A DNA stretch of 64,000 nt from Favolaschia claudopus (GCA_037176885.1 JAWWNJ010000173.1:124001-188000), one strand, 5' to 3'. Counted from the first letter of the stretch, positions 33,973 to 45,745 are shown. Notes: generated from the sequence alone by a model not told the origin. Translations and numbers: made by a program.

Positions 33973-34157
33973 ACGTAACGCTGTAATGTAATCGTACTAC
34001 TGGTGTGGTAATTGAATTGAACAAGTGCTGCCCCTGTAGCTGCTGGTATCGGTGAATCGTCCAGTATAATTTTATTGTCCAGGGACATTTTTTGTCGCAC
34101 TTAGTCAGCTTCGGCCGACTTTCGCCGAATGTGTCCTATCAACCTGTTCTTAAGTTC

Positions 34158-35938
34158 ATGTCCTCTGCATCGCTCGAGAGCGTTTGGCGCGGTTTAGCGC
34201 CCGATAGGTAAGCAGTTTATGCCTGTGGTATGGGATTTCTCTCTTTTCCCTGTTTTCTTATTCGTTCTTCAGGCGTCTTGACATCGTCCAGGAACTCGTC
34301 GAGTATGCTGCTGTTCTCCTCATGAAGTCCCATTCTGATACTACCTTCTAACCGCCCAGGTACATTCACTCCTGTTTATTGTCCTATTTTGCTGCAGTTT
34401 CTCCACAATTTCTGCACATAGTGCGCTATTGCATTGCTCATCCTCCTAAAGTGTGTGTTCCTTCTTCCCAACATTCGTCGCTTGCTCATCCTGCTCAGTG
34501 TTTGCTGCCTGCTGATGTCGTTTACGCTTGGCAAATCCGTCGTAGGTGGCGTTGTGTTTTACAAGCGGCGTGTTCATCTAATTTCTCGCTATAAGAAACT
34601 CCTCCCCGCTTTGCGCGTTCCTTTGGAAGTATGGTGGATGATATTCGATTGGGCAGTTTACCAGGAACACTCGGCCTCTCTGCCGTTCTGGCGTATGCGT
34701 GCTCGTGTCATGCTTGTCTGTGCTTCTTTGAGGTCCTACGCGCTGTCCTACAAGCCTTTCTGGACCACGTTACGCGTGTCCCCGGACTCTACTCGCACGT
34801 CCGTCAAGTTTTTTCTTGACACGGTTGGCGAAAGGCCTCTTCGCGTCGCGGTGGTGGATGGGGGATACAGCTGGCCAGACGAACGCATTCGCTCTGCCAA
34901 ACTTCGTCAAGCTTTCGCTCGTTGTGTCCTATCAGCTCGGCAATGGACGTCCCTTTTCGTTCTATCACCTCTCCCCGGAACTATCAACCACGTCTTCGAT
35001 ACTCTAGCATACCGTCCTCTCCTTCAGTTGGAGGAGTTGTACGTTGACTCCCAGTTGAGCCTTCGCCAGCGTGCTCTCGGACTGTCTCCAAATATCTTGC
35101 GTCATCCCGAAAGGGTCGTTCGTCTTGACTTACGAGGAGCGGGATGCTCTGCCATACGTTTGCCTGATTTCGGCGCTTTACAAGTATTGCGCTTAATCGA
35201 CTTGCCATACTCAGCGTGGCCACCTCTTCCCACTTCTTTGACTTCTTGCAATCCGCCGAATCGTTGCACGAGCTCCAGCTTTATCACACCGGTTTTCGTG
35301 GTCCTTTCCTCCCGTCACCCACTCCCAAAATCGCTTTGCCTTCTCTCCGCGTTTTCAAGGTCTATTTCGATCACCGCATTCACAAAGCCACGGAATGTCT
35401 GTATCCGCTGTTGGCGAGATTGCATTTATCCTCGCTCGCGGTCCTATCCCTCCAGTTTGGCGGAGATCAGGACCTCTTTCGGTACAGGGCCAATGAGGTG
35501 GCCTTGTCTGCTTCCGTGGTGCATGTGGTGGGCGCTTTACGAGACCCCGAGCTGATGGAATATTTGTATTCTACTTTCGCTTCGTGCGAACACCTCGATC
35601 TCTCCACTCTGGACGGCTACGCTTCTTTCCAAGTGTTAGGTCGCCCTGGGGGTGATTCCCCGCCGTCTTCGATTCCCCTCTTGCCCCGTCCTCTCGATAC
35701 TCCTCCGTCCCAAATCGCCACTGGGAAAAGATCTATGACGGTCTTCTTCAGCGGTCCAGCCGGGGTCGAACTGTGCAACAACTTCGTGTAGTTGTTCCGA
35801 AGTTGGAGGCGAATCCTATTCATTCTTCTGCCTGCTGCTTCGTTGTACGACTACACATCTACAACTGAAATTGTTCACGAGGTTGTTTGGGTAGAGCGTC
35901 GCCCGCTTAATGTGTATTCGGACGTTGCGCGAGTGTGA
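34158..35938 (+). pseudogene. F-box/leucine-rich pseudogene (F-box 4a)
   Basis: N-terminal exons encode SLESVWRGLAPD, RRLDIVQELVE and YIHSCLLSYFAAVSPQFLHI. The F-box part reads LRVPLEVWWMIFDWAVYQEH and MLVCASLRSYALSYKPFW. Leucine-rich units follow and the end is EIVHEVVWVERRPLNVYSDV. The whole plan matches the gene at 42008. Single-base frame changes occur before the F-box (an extra C in a CCCC run at about 34606), at about 35222 (after YSAWP) and again near 35700, and no intron explains them. I therefore call it a pseudogene, though parts could come from assembly errors. Confidence 0.7.
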
Positions 35939-35992
35939 CTTGTTATTTCTACCAGTGCTACTCTCGTTCGCTACAGCTTCATTGCCACTATA

Positions 35993-36655
35993 CTATGGGA
36001 CGTCCATACGATACTCGTCCGATCCAATGATGTGTCGAGCTTTCAGCCCCAATATTACTATCTCTCCTAATGGAGCGGGTGGGTCTTCTCTGCCTCTGAC
36101 CAATCTCATGTAGTAACCCTCTCTGTCTTCAAAAAGCATCTGTGGTCGATGGTGAGCATGTAATATTGCATGTTACTCTATATCTTACTAGTACTCCCAA
36201 GTCGAATTCTTTCAGGTTGTCGTACTGGCGCTCGAACGCGTCTCCGATGTATCTTGCATCCTCCGTGTCGGGATAATAAAATTTGGGCAGTCCGATGTCG
36301 ACGTAACGTTTGTACAGTCCTCTGTACTGCTGATTGTTAGCAGTGTTGGTACTTTCCGAGAGTTAGCACCCAACTTACCTCTCCCAGAACTGTACCGAAA
36401 AACAGTCCCGCATGGATGTGTGCTCTCCGCCTCGTCTGTGTGCTCCATCAAACTTTGGACGGATGCCCACCAGCAGCCAGCTTCCTCTGTCAATTCCTCT
36501 AATCGCTCTGCGAGGATGGCTGTTTTGGATCTGTCCAACGCTATGGCCGACATGTTGGGACTGAGATGGGAGGTGACTTTGTTTCCGTCTGATTGGCTGT
36601 GCGATGTATCTCCATCTGCTGATTTTTGTTGTAGACTTTTGTGCTTATTCGCCAT
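35993..36655 (-). CDS. hypothetical protein, unrecognised
   Basis: Three exons on the minus strand give a product starting MANKHKSLQQKSADGD. It contains a helix LDRSKTAILAERLEELTEEA followed by GCWWASVQSLMEHTDEA. After a 50-nt intron comes YRGLYKRYVDIGLPKFYYPD, then DARYIGDAFERQYDNLKEF. The last exon reads MLFEDREGYYMRLVRGREDP and ends DEYRMDVP. The aromatic-rich core looks folded. I do not recognise it. It is followed upstream on the same strand by another unrecognised gene at 36914. Confidence 0.6.
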
Positions 36656-36913
36656 AGCATTTTTAGGTCTTTCAGAGACGCGCGATAAAGCTATTTACTA
36701 CCGATGCCAGTACTTCTACGGCCTCCTGGCTTTGCGATATACGGATCGCGAACTCATCATCAAGTCGTCCAACACAATCTTAAGTCGGGGTCTGGCCACT
36801 CCGTATCCTTGATATTCGCAGTGCTAGAGGTAGGGGTTTGGGTTACTGACGTTGTAGCGCTTAGGAAATATGCCCTTCTACCTCTGCGTGGTACACAGGC
36901 ACCGTCATGTTGA

Positions 36914-37795
36914 TCAAATCCGTGTACAAACCTCTCCCGTTACAAGGGCGGACCTCCCAAACTCCAGACTACGCCGTTTTTTTCCGTCGTACATGGTCGG
37001 CGACCACGACTTGGTCCTAACCGACTCGAAAGGAACGAATAGCGCCGCCTCGTCGTACATGCTGCGCAGCGTCGTCGGACAATTCTTTTCCGTCCCGCAA
37101 ACGTGCGTCTCCCACTGCGAATGCTCCACGAATCGGGTTCTGTGTTCTAACCCGCGTCGTTTCAGTTTCTTCGCCAACATTTTCAAGTTGTAGCCGTTTC
37201 CAGAAGAGTCTGCGGCACTGGGGTTGGTGTAAGACTTGTTATTGAAAGTCAGATTGGGATAGGCGCAGAACAACCCGTATCCGGACAAGAAATTCATGTC
37301 AGCTGTGGCATGAAATTGAAAAATGACGTTTATTGCGTTCTCGTCTGCGACGACGACGAGGTAGATGGTGTTCTCGTCTTTGCAAAATGTGCGAATGTGG
37401 CGAAATCCCGAGTAACCGGGGAACGGGTCGAGCGCTTGCGTTTGCTCTGTGAATTCTAGGTGGCTGTCGATTGTGATTGCCATAGAGGACTCTTCAGAAG
37501 GGGGACAAAAAATATCGACGCCGTTGGGTGTAATGGGGTTGGGAAGAATGATAGAATGTAGAGTTGACCCGGACAAAAAGGAGCGGTGTACGCGGAGCCG
37601 GGGGATGAGAATCTGGGCGTTTATGTTGTGCCGCTCCAGTTCCTCTGTTACTCGCTGTTCCAGGTCTTCCGAGGTCGGGGGATGCCACAAGAATTTTTGC
37701 GCCGCTTCATCGTTGTAACTTGTTAATTTTTTATATATACATTTCGCGTTGAATATCACACACCTGTCTGCATTGACTTGCTCTTCACCAGTCAA
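36914..37795 (-). CDS. hypothetical protein, unrecognised
   Basis: A minus-strand frame of about 293 codons without introns. It opens with a non-ATG codon and continues open upstream (IRKWEHEIAFAFVSFFSV), so the true start is probably in an upstream exon. Visible parts are HPPTSEDLEQRVTEELERHN, ILIPRLRVHRSFLSGSTL, IYLVVVADENAINVIFQFHA and NGYNLKMLAKKLKRRGLEHR, and a late Cys pair C-x5-C (CGTEKNC). It looks like a real folded protein by its even composition. The function is unknown. The last codons may be changed by a terminal intron, since another frame continues TDLINMTVPVYHAEVEGHIS. Confidence 0.55.
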   Translation of the reverse strand: MTGEEQVNADRCVIFNAKCIYKKLTSYNDEAAQKFLWHPPTSEDLEQRVTEELERHNINAQILIPRLRVHRSFLSGSTLHSIILPNPITPNGVDIFCPPSEESSMAITIDSHLEFTEQTQALDPFPGYSGFRHIRTFCKDENTIYLVVVADENAINVIFQFHATADMNFLSGYGLFCAYPNLTFNNKSYTNPSAADSSGNGYNLKMLAKKLKRRGLEHRTRFVEHSQWETHVCGTEKNCPTTLRSMYDEAALFVPFESVRTKSWSPTMYDGKKRRSLEFGRSALVTGEVCTRI

Positions 37796-39172
37796 AGATG
37801 GTCCACAAAGTAGTACAGAGAAAAATGAGACGAATGCGAATGCAATTTCGTGCTCCCATTTCCGGATTGATGCGGCCAGCTTCGCCGATTATGATCCGCC
37901 TCTCTGCCGTGATGGCTATCACTCCGACTGAACGTGTCTGCTCTGCGTGAAGTGGACAAAAAATAAAGAAATGAATTTCTCTTAATCTGCAGTTCGCTGA
38001 ACTTCTTCAGATACCTATAGCCCTTGGCTAATTTTTCGACTCTGGTTTCGCCATTCCGAACAACGTATGTTAGCTATATGACGTCGTTACACCTTCTCAT
38101 TTTTTCAGTGTCTATTCGCTGCCGTGTTTCTTGTTTCATGTGTTCGGTTATTCCGCTCCCCGTTCCGTTGGATCACCGAGTGTCTTCTCGTTTTTACTGT
38201 TTTTCGCGGGTTCATTCAACTTGCCTGTTTCAGTGTGTCTCGACCAACATGCCATTGGCGTATTGATGCGGGACTCGTAGGCGTATTGCCTTTTTGATTA
38301 AGCGGGTTTCTTCGGTTGCTTCCTATGATCTATCAATCCGCAGCCCTGTAATGACGTAACTGATCTTCTCCGATTCTTCCGACTCCCCTCCCGACTTTCT
38401 TGACCTTCCGATTTTATTCATCGCCAAAGAACACGGGTATTTGGGATATCACCAAAACTTATCAACACTATGTGAGCAGAGATGAAGACTCCGTTTGAAA
38501 AAACTACCAGAACTACGGTCCTGACCGAACCCTACTTCCGTCGCCATGTGTTCTGATGATAAACTTCTTACGATCGAACGGACCGTTTTGTTCAGCGCCA
38601 CAGGACAGCCTTTTCGGCCGCCTTTTGCCCGTGGAAGTATATTTGGCCGGTTTCCATCATTATGTCTGCAGCGGATTGATGCGGTACGAATATCCGCGAT
38701 CTTTGCTTTTCCTCAAGGACCTGTTGTAATTCCTTGCTCGCGAGCCAAGTTTTTCGGCTTATCTTCACAGAACTCGATGTAAGGTCTTTGGAATATTTGA
38801 ATTGTCCGACCTTTTCTGCAGAAACTCGGTTGTCTGTATCACTAGAATTGACGGTTCTTCCTTCATCGCCATGCGTGCGAATAGTCATATGTTTTTATTT
38901 GAAATTCGGTCCGACGCCACAGCTTGTTCCCTGCCCTCGGCCCATGGAAGTAAACGGTCTCTTTGCCAATGCATTTTTTCCCTTAATTTGCCCGTTAATG
39001 CTTGAAGATCTCGCCCGCTACCATGCGTGTGTCTGGTCATATGTTCTCTGATCTTCGCTGCTTTTCTGCTTCTTCTTCTCTTTTGTAAGCCGCTTTGGTT
39101 TGGTATTCATATCAGTTTTGAAACTCCGACTTTTTGGGAAAAAGAAAACCACCCAACGATCAGCGGTGCCTG
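37796..39172. other. stretch with fragments only
   Basis: A minus frame at 38888-38592 (SKDLTSSSVKISRKTWLASK) could be an exon remnant. The words CATGCGTG and GTCATATG occur together near 38870 and again near 39022, and TTCCATGGGC/TTCCACGGGC near 38944 and 38631, which hints at a decayed internal duplication. Confidence 0.35.
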
Positions 39173-40405
39173 TTAATTCGGGCTTGGCCCACCCCCCTTG
39201 CTTTGGAATTTTATTGAGTAGATTTTGTAGGCAGATGGGCCGGATGGGTCTCGAATGAATTGCATGCATTTGCGACAAGTAGTTACTGCCAAAGATTTAC
39301 AATCGCTCCTGAACCCCCCTTTGTACCACGGACAGACAGTGTAGGACCACGGCGTCCTTTGCCCGTCCAACGACAACTCCATTCGCATCTGCTTACCCTC
39401 CCAACAATGGAACGTGTACCAGTCTTCCGGTATCTCGATCTTGCGCTGTTGAGACGTGACTTGGATGGCGGCGTCGAGCAGTGGATACAGTCGAAGTCCA
39501 GCTTGGGCGTCGATCGCAGCGTCTGAAGTTTTGTGATTACCTTCGTCTACGTTGTTTGATGTAGTAGACAACTCACAAGTGATTAATGCTAGTCCGCGAG
39601 GTGTCTCGACATCTGGCAGTCCCTGCCCCCAGTCGCTGCGTTGCTCCTCCTTACCCATATTGAAGTGCAACATGTCGGCGACACATTGCTGCAACGAGAC
39701 GTGCCCGACTTTGGCCCTATACGACATAGGAAAGGCGAGTTTGGCCATCCAACCGAGGTCGGCGAGTCCTCTGGCGTTAATGTGGAAGGTGTCCCAGAAC
39801 GCCTTGCCGTCGTTGGAGATGCCAACGCCGCACTTGAGTATACTTTCATCTTCCGCTATGCGGCGCAGTTGCGTAGGGCAGGCTTTCATACGAATGGCTC
39901 TTTAATACGTCGCGCTGACAACAAACGAAAGAATGAAGAAAACGCACCTTTGATTTTTATGAGGTCTATAATATATACGGTGCTCGGTGTGGCGATCTGA
40001 ACAATGCACAAGAACTGTTTCTTGTCTTCTTGCTGAAATAAAGTTATAGTTGGCTCTAATCCACAAGTCATCTCGCACCCTGAATTCGGCGTCAAATCCA
40101 ACTACGGTGTCCGGTTCGATAGACTGCAAGTGACGGTCTGCAGCGTCGGCCGAGTCGAGTACGACGCATGGGAGATCCAACTTGTATGGAAGAAGCTGAG
40201 TCCGACATTTGAGTAGTGTGGCATGTCAAGGTAAGCTGTCGCCTACCTTAGCACCTGACGGATTGCCCAGTTGCACGACCGTAACAGCAGCGACGTCCGA
40301 GAGGTCGTCGGGTGTGCACTTTTTGGTGCGTCGGGGACGTAGAATTTGCGCATTGCGGTCCCCAAGGATGGACGAAAAAAGACGAAACATAACGGTGCTG
40401 ACCAT
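39173..40405 (-). CDS. DEDDy 3'-5' exonuclease (WRN-exonuclease-like)
   Basis: Five exons (40405-40247, 40180-40079, 40032-39948, 39897-39577, 39522-39173) join in phase to 338 residues. All three exonuclease motifs are present: exo I VVGFDAEFRQ (Asp/Glu), exo II LKCGVGISNDGKAFWDTFHI, and exo III ITYAAIDAQAGLRLY, where the catalytic Tyr codon is completed across the last intron. These place it in the DnaQ-like RNase H-fold superfamily, DEDDy branch, as in Werner-syndrome exonuclease. It should remove nucleotides from 3' ends of DNA (or RNA) using two metal ions. No helicase domain follows. The last 120 residues are a separate part with CKSLAVTTCRKC, a possible metal site. The gene looks intact, unlike several neighbours. 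Confidence 0.86.
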
Positions 40406-40839
40406 GGTTGTTTGAAGACAGAGTGGATGTGGGCAGATCGATGAAAGTAAGGGTGAAATGACTCGCCTGCGTTGGTAGAAAAACAGAATGACTGGCCGCG
40501 GTGAAAGGTGTTGGCCGGTCTTTGAATTAGATCTCGATATCGCTTTCCAGAAAGTCGAGAAGTTTTTGAATTTAGACTACACGTCCTTAATAGAATCATA
40601 CCAGATACGCAATAAAGTTCAGATTGGTCGAAATGGAGCTAACTACGCATATACATATATAGAGGGAAGCCTCGTGCCCTGATAATTCGTTAGGGAAATT
40701 TGCAGAGGCAGTATTGTTGGACGAACTTTGTATGAGTAGGTGAAAACGTCGACGGTTGTAGTTGATGGAGCAAGTACAGGTTGAGTTGGAGGTATGGAAT
40801 CGTCGGGCGACGGAAACAGGCATCCAACAAATTGTAATC

Positions 40840-41880
40840 AACAGGGACGGTGCGGCTCATGACGGCGCATTCGGTGTACCACGTACTCGCAAAGTCGAAG
40901 GTTCCGTCTTGGTGACCGTGGACAGTGAGCCCTCAGCAGCGGTTATAGGCAGCCCTCGGGTTGTAATCAACTGAGAGGGTGCAGCTCGTGACGACGCTTT
41001 CGGTGTAGCACGTACTCGCAAAGTCGAAGCTTCCGTCTTGGTGACCGTGGACAGTGAGCCCTCAAGCGGTTATAGGCAGCCCTCGGGTTGTAATCAACTG
41101 AGAGGGTGCAGCTCGTGACGACGCTTTCGGTGTAGCACGTACTCGCAAAGTCGAAGCTTTCGTCCTGGTGGCCGGGTACAGAGAAGTGCTCAGCAGCGGT
41201 TATAGGCAGCCCTCGGGTTGTAATCAACTGAGAGGGTGCAGCTCGTGGCGACGCTTTCGGTGTAGCACGTACTCGCAAAGTCGAAGCTTTCGTCTTGGTG
41301 GCCACCGACAGCAGAGAGCCCAGCAGTAGTTATAGGCAGCCCCCGGGTTGTAATCAACTGGGAGGGTGCAGCTCGTGACGACGCTTTCGGTGTAGCACGT
41401 ACTCGCAAAGTCGAAGCTTTCGTCCTGGTGGCCGGGTACAGAGAAGTGCTCAGCAGCGGCTATAGGCAGCCCTCGGGTTGTAATCGACCGGGAGGGTGCA
41501 GCTCGTGACGAGGCTTTCGGTGTAGCACGTACTCGCAAAGTCGAAGCTTTTGTATTGGTGGCCACCGACAGCAGAGAGCCCCAGCAGTAGTTATATGCGA
41601 GGGAGTGTAGCTCCTGACAACGCCTTTTGGTGTAGCACATACTTCCAGATTCGAAGCTTCCACCGGTGGTAGTCCTGGCTGACAGCGGGGAGGTGATAGC
41701 GAACAGTTTGGCGATTGATATAGGGTAAGGTGCAGCTCATGGTACCGTTGCCTCCAGTGTGGCACATATTCGCAAGGCAGTAGATTCTGTATTGGCGACT
41801 GTAAGTACTGGAATTCTCGCCGACGTAGCAGAGCAGTACGCGTGTTGTAGTCGATTGGAAAGGAGCGGTTCATGTTGGGC
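40840..41880. repeat. minisatellite, about 130-bp unit, about eight copies
   Basis: The word GCAGCTCGTGACGACGC (with variants) recurs at 40981, 41108, 41238, 41368 and 41498, spacing 127-130 bp. More diverged copies lie near 40853, 41607 and 41731. Each unit also has CGTACTCGCAAAGTCGAAGC and CCTCGGGTTGTAATCAACTG. As 130 is not a multiple of three, the long minus-strand frames here change register each unit and are probably not genes. It separates the exonuclease gene from F-box 4b. Confidence 0.9.
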
Positions 41881-42007
41881 ATCCTCGCCAGACTGAAGCT
41901 TTTGCGTTGGTGGTTGTTGGTGACTCAGAGAATTTCGGCCGATGTGCTCCGACTTGATTTTCTCGACCATCACTTCAATTCTCTCAAAGAGTTAACTTAA
42001 GTCCATA

Positions 42008-43812
42008 ATGGATGCTGTGGATACCTTCGTGCCTTCAATGTCGATGCATCTTGACTCGGTTTGGAGGACTCTATCGCCCGATGAGTATGCTTTCGTCCTG
42101 TCTGAACTTTCGCATGTTTTAATTCGTTGCAGGCGACTTGCCATTGCTCGCGAACTGATGGAGTGAGCCCTTCGGTTCATCGTTACGCTCCTCTTTCGAG
42201 GTTAATTCTTACCGGTCTAGGTATATTCACTCTCAGTTGTTCGCTTATTTTGCACTAGTCGCCCCACGTCTTTTGTATATTGTGCAATATCATATCGCTC
42301 ATCCTCCGAGGGTGTGTTCGTACCATTGCTGAATAACATGTTATTCATGATTTTTTAGCTCTTCCTGCCCACTGGATATGCGGCAGGCTCCTCAGACCCT
42401 CGTAGGTTCCCCTCCGCGCCACACTATGTGGTTGTACGAGTCAATTGTTTTTTTAGACAGGACTCCTCCCGCTTTGCGACTTCCTCTCGAAATCTGGTGG
42501 TTAATCTTTGATTGCACCATTGCAGGGGCTTTCCCTGGTTCTACGATATCCTGGCGCATGCGCGGTCGCTTTCTTCTCGTTTGCAAGACCTTCAAGGGCG
42601 TTCGCCGTTTCGTATAAACCGTTTTGGTCAACTCTGCGCGTGTCTCCCCTGTCCACTGCCACCTACTCCGTTAATTTCTTTATCAACATTGTTGGAGACC
42701 GCAATTTTCGCCTTGTCGCTGTAGACGGAGGACATGTCGGTCCGGGCGAACTGGTGCATGTAACTCGGTTTCGAGAGGCATTCGCACACTGCGTCCTTTC
42801 CTCTCATCAATGGACTTCTGTGATCGTTTTGTCCCCCTATCCTGCCACGGTGCACCACGTCATCAATATCTTGGCCCGTCGTCCCCTCGACCGTTTGGAG
42901 GAGTTGTACGTCTTTACCGACGTATATCTCTATCAGCGTTCTCTTGGACTGTCTCCCGACGTCCTTCAACGTCCAGATAACTTGATTCGCCTCCATCTGA
43001 GGGGTGCTGGATGTTCTCGACTTCACCTTCCTGATTTCCGAGCATTGCAGGTCTTGCGGTTAGCCAATGTGCCCCATTTCGCATGGCCAACGGCCCGCGA
43101 TTTCTGCGACTTTCTTCGTTGTGCTTCCTCGTTGAAAGAGGTGCAGCTGTACCACACTGGTTTCACGGGTTCTTTCGACGCATGCGATCGTATTACTTTT
43201 GCCCGGACTCCAAATCCTAAAGCTACGCTTTGACCACGATTTCCGCGAGGCGACGGAGAGCTTGTTCCCACTCCTCGATCTGCTGCGCCTGCCTTCTCTC
43301 GCCAAGTTATACTTGCGTTTTTCTGGGGATGCGGAGCTAAGCCATTACCAAAGCAGTCGTGTGGCTCTAAAGCGCTCCCTTCGTCCAAATTCTAGGCCGT
43401 CTACAAAACGTTTTCACCTTAGCAGAGCTGTTATGCCACTCTGTCGACATGCGAACATCTCAATGTCTCTGAGTTGGATGGATACGCGTGCTTTCAGGCG
43501 CTTGGTAGTTATTTCGGCAATTTCTCCATTCCAGCTTCCCAGCATTCGACTCCCCTCCTGCCTCGCCTCTCGATGCTATCTGTTGCTAATCGGGACTGGG
43601 AACACGTCTACGACGGTGTGCTCCAACGTTCCGGTCGTGGACAGCTTCTGAGGCAGCTGCGTGTTGTCGTCCCTCAGCTGAACTCTGAACCTTTTCAATC
43701 CTTGCCACCCAATTCTTTGGCCCATTATGTTTCGACGAAGGAAATTGTACAAGAGCTCGCGTGGCACGAGCTACGACCGTTCGACCTTTATGCTGATGTA
43801 TATCGAGTGTAA
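42008..43812 (+). pseudogene. F-box/leucine-rich pseudogene (F-box 4b)
   Basis: This is a paralogue of 34158-35938 with the same exon order: MDAVDTFVPSMSMHLDSVWR, RRLAIARELME, YIHSQLFAYFALVAPRLLYI, then LRLPLEIWWLIFDCTI and LLVCKTFK. Shared words include AVSYKPFWSTLRVS, RLDLRGAGCS/RLHLRGAGCS, QLYHTGF and the end TKEIVQELAWHELRPFDLYA. Frame shifts occur at about 42600 (before AVSYKPFW), 43200 and 43380. Splice sites for the first four introns are still good, so decay is recent or partial. Confidence 0.7.
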
Positions 43813-43859
43813 AGTGAGTCGTGTTCGCTCTCGATCAATACAACCAACTAACGCGTTAC

Positions 43860-44111
43860 AGCTCCGTTTTTCCTATGCCGCGACAGTCGATCATTTACGC
43901 AGTCAGATACTTTCCGCACAGTGGAGATGGGTGGTTGTTTTTGTTTTTGTTGCGGGGGGATGATTGGTACAAGAAGATCGGTAACTGGAGTCAGTTGGTT
44001 TGTATGCAGTTGGCGTTAGATGGTATGTGCTCGTCAATGGGAACACCTCGCAATGGCGGTCGTTCTGGGTGGTGGCCGGCGGCCGAGCGGGAGGGGGCTT
44101 GCTTAGTCTGA
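43860..44111 (+). other. possible exon remnant downstream of F-box 4b
   Basis: After a good acceptor (GTTACAG at about 43860) one frame reads MPRQSIIYAVRYFPHSGDGW, then WYKKIGNWSQLVCMQLALDG. It may be a former last exon of the F-box pseudogene or a separate fragment. No further support. Confidence 0.3.
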
Positions 44112-44491
44112 CTCTGAGATCCGATATTTTGCGGCAGTGATTTGGAGCAAATCCGGAATTTTTTGCAAGATCTCGAAGAAGCAGGTACCACGTTGGTGTG
44201 TCTCAGTCATGCCTTGGCCTTCCCACGTCCAGCTGCCGTCATCCTGACCATTTCGTAATTGTGGCTTCGTTACCTTGATCTTGACCCAAAACAAGTTATC
44301 CCGATCTATCTTCGGCTCCTCATGGACGAATATATATGTTCTCTGTCGCTTTCGCTTGCTGGATTACCCTCTTTGTCTACCTCTCCAATGAAGCGCTATT
44401 TCACTCGAAGCTCTGCCGGTAAACCCTCCGGACCTGAAGAGAGACCTTCGACGCGTACAACGGACTCCCGTTCCTCGCTTGTCTGTGTCGA

Positions 44492-45709
44492 ATGAGATCG
44501 CGCCCCTCTGACGACTTCGTCATACCCAGCAAGCGTGTTCGTCTGCCTGCCGCCAGCGACCCTCTTTCGGAAGACCAGTTGAAGCGCCTCGAAAAAGGCT
44601 TTGGTAGAGAGATTAAACGCCTTGCACAGGTCGCGAAGGACAATCGAGGTGCATTAAGCTGGTGTCATGTTGTCTGGTGTCTCAATCTTTCACAGTCGTC
44701 ATGTCTCAGTTCAGTTTTCAAGAAGCTCTTCTTGGACGAGCTCAGTCTGTTCCCCCGGCACTTGTTAAATGGGACGACGCTTCACCTCGCATCGCAGTCA
44801 GTAATGACGGCTTTGGGCTCGTTGTCCACCTTCCAGGGGCCATCAGGGAAGCTTCCGCCGTAAGTTGTGTTTCATCTTTCCAACGAACTTCGCTCGAACT
44901 TCCTAGGACATACTATTGTCTGAACTTGTGCAATTCGTCCATGACGGCTTCAAAGGTGTTTACGAATTGTTTTTACCCAGCTACCATCCGCTTATCATGC
45001 GCCTCTAGGCACGTTGTCGCTGGCAGCCGGCGCCGATGGGCAGACTCGAGGACAACGCAAGTCTTACAACATTCGTCCTGGGCAAGTTGCTGGCCTCTTC
45101 AAGTTAGTCCGAGCGTGGCTACCGATCGGTCATCCTGTACGCCACGATTCTGACCTCCCTCTTGCTCTCATAATTCTGATTATCGTGTAGCACGACAACC
45201 CTGTCCCCTCTCGAGACATGTTGAAGACAGGGAAGGGTTTCGCTGCCAGCTTGCAGTTGATTGCTCAGCTTCGTCTCATTTCCCATCGCGTCAACTGTCT
45301 CATCGACGAAATCGACCCGACTCATTCTGCCCAACTGCAGGAGCTTCATGCATCTGCATGCAAGCGTTATCGGTTCTACGACATACTGGGCACCAAAGAT
45401 CCGCTATATATGGAAGGTCGCGAGCTGATGTATAACCGTCAGACACCCCTCCACGCCGACAAGTCGGACCCCAAGAACGGTTGGGCTGTTCTCGTCGTGG
45501 TGGGACCCTTCACTGGAGGTGACTTGTTCATCCCCTGCCTTAATCTGCAGATGCGTTATACACACGGGACGATGATTATGGTTCGCGGCAAGCTTTTACC
45601 TCACGAGGTAAAAGCTTTTAGTAACGGACAACGCATTTCCATCGCGCACTTTACTCATACGACTTTTTGGAACAAATTTGGTATCATTCCCGTAGCTACT
45701 CCTTTGTGA
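44492..45709 (+). CDS. TET/JBP-like 2-oxoglutarate/Fe(II) dioxygenase
   Basis: Five exons (44492-44648, 44696-44859, 44907-44955, 45009-45136, 45191-45709) join in phase to 338 residues. The C-terminal half is a double-stranded beta-helix dioxygenase: RQTPLHADKSD gives the metal ligands His254 and Asp256, GWAVLVVVGPFTGGDLFIPC follows, then GTMIMVRGKLLPHEVKAF with the second ligand His304, and QRISIAHFTH with the 2-oxoglutarate-binding Arg314. This spacing and the GDL..P / MVRG..LPH pattern are those of the fungal TET/JBP family, which oxidises 5-methylcytosine in DNA or thymidine-type bases. The N-terminus has basic KRVRLP and a helix LSEDQLKRLEKGFGREIKRL. In agarics these genes are often multi-copy and associated with KDZ transposons; no KDZ transposase is visible here. 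All key residues are present. Confidence 0.82.
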
Positions 45710-45745
45710 TAAATAATAGCAAGAAACGCCGCTCTTGATCTGTGT

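Noticed and set aside
40967..41882. Long minus-strand frames over the minisatellite
   Set aside because: The 127-130-bp unit changes reading register each copy, so the frames are a by-product of repeat composition.
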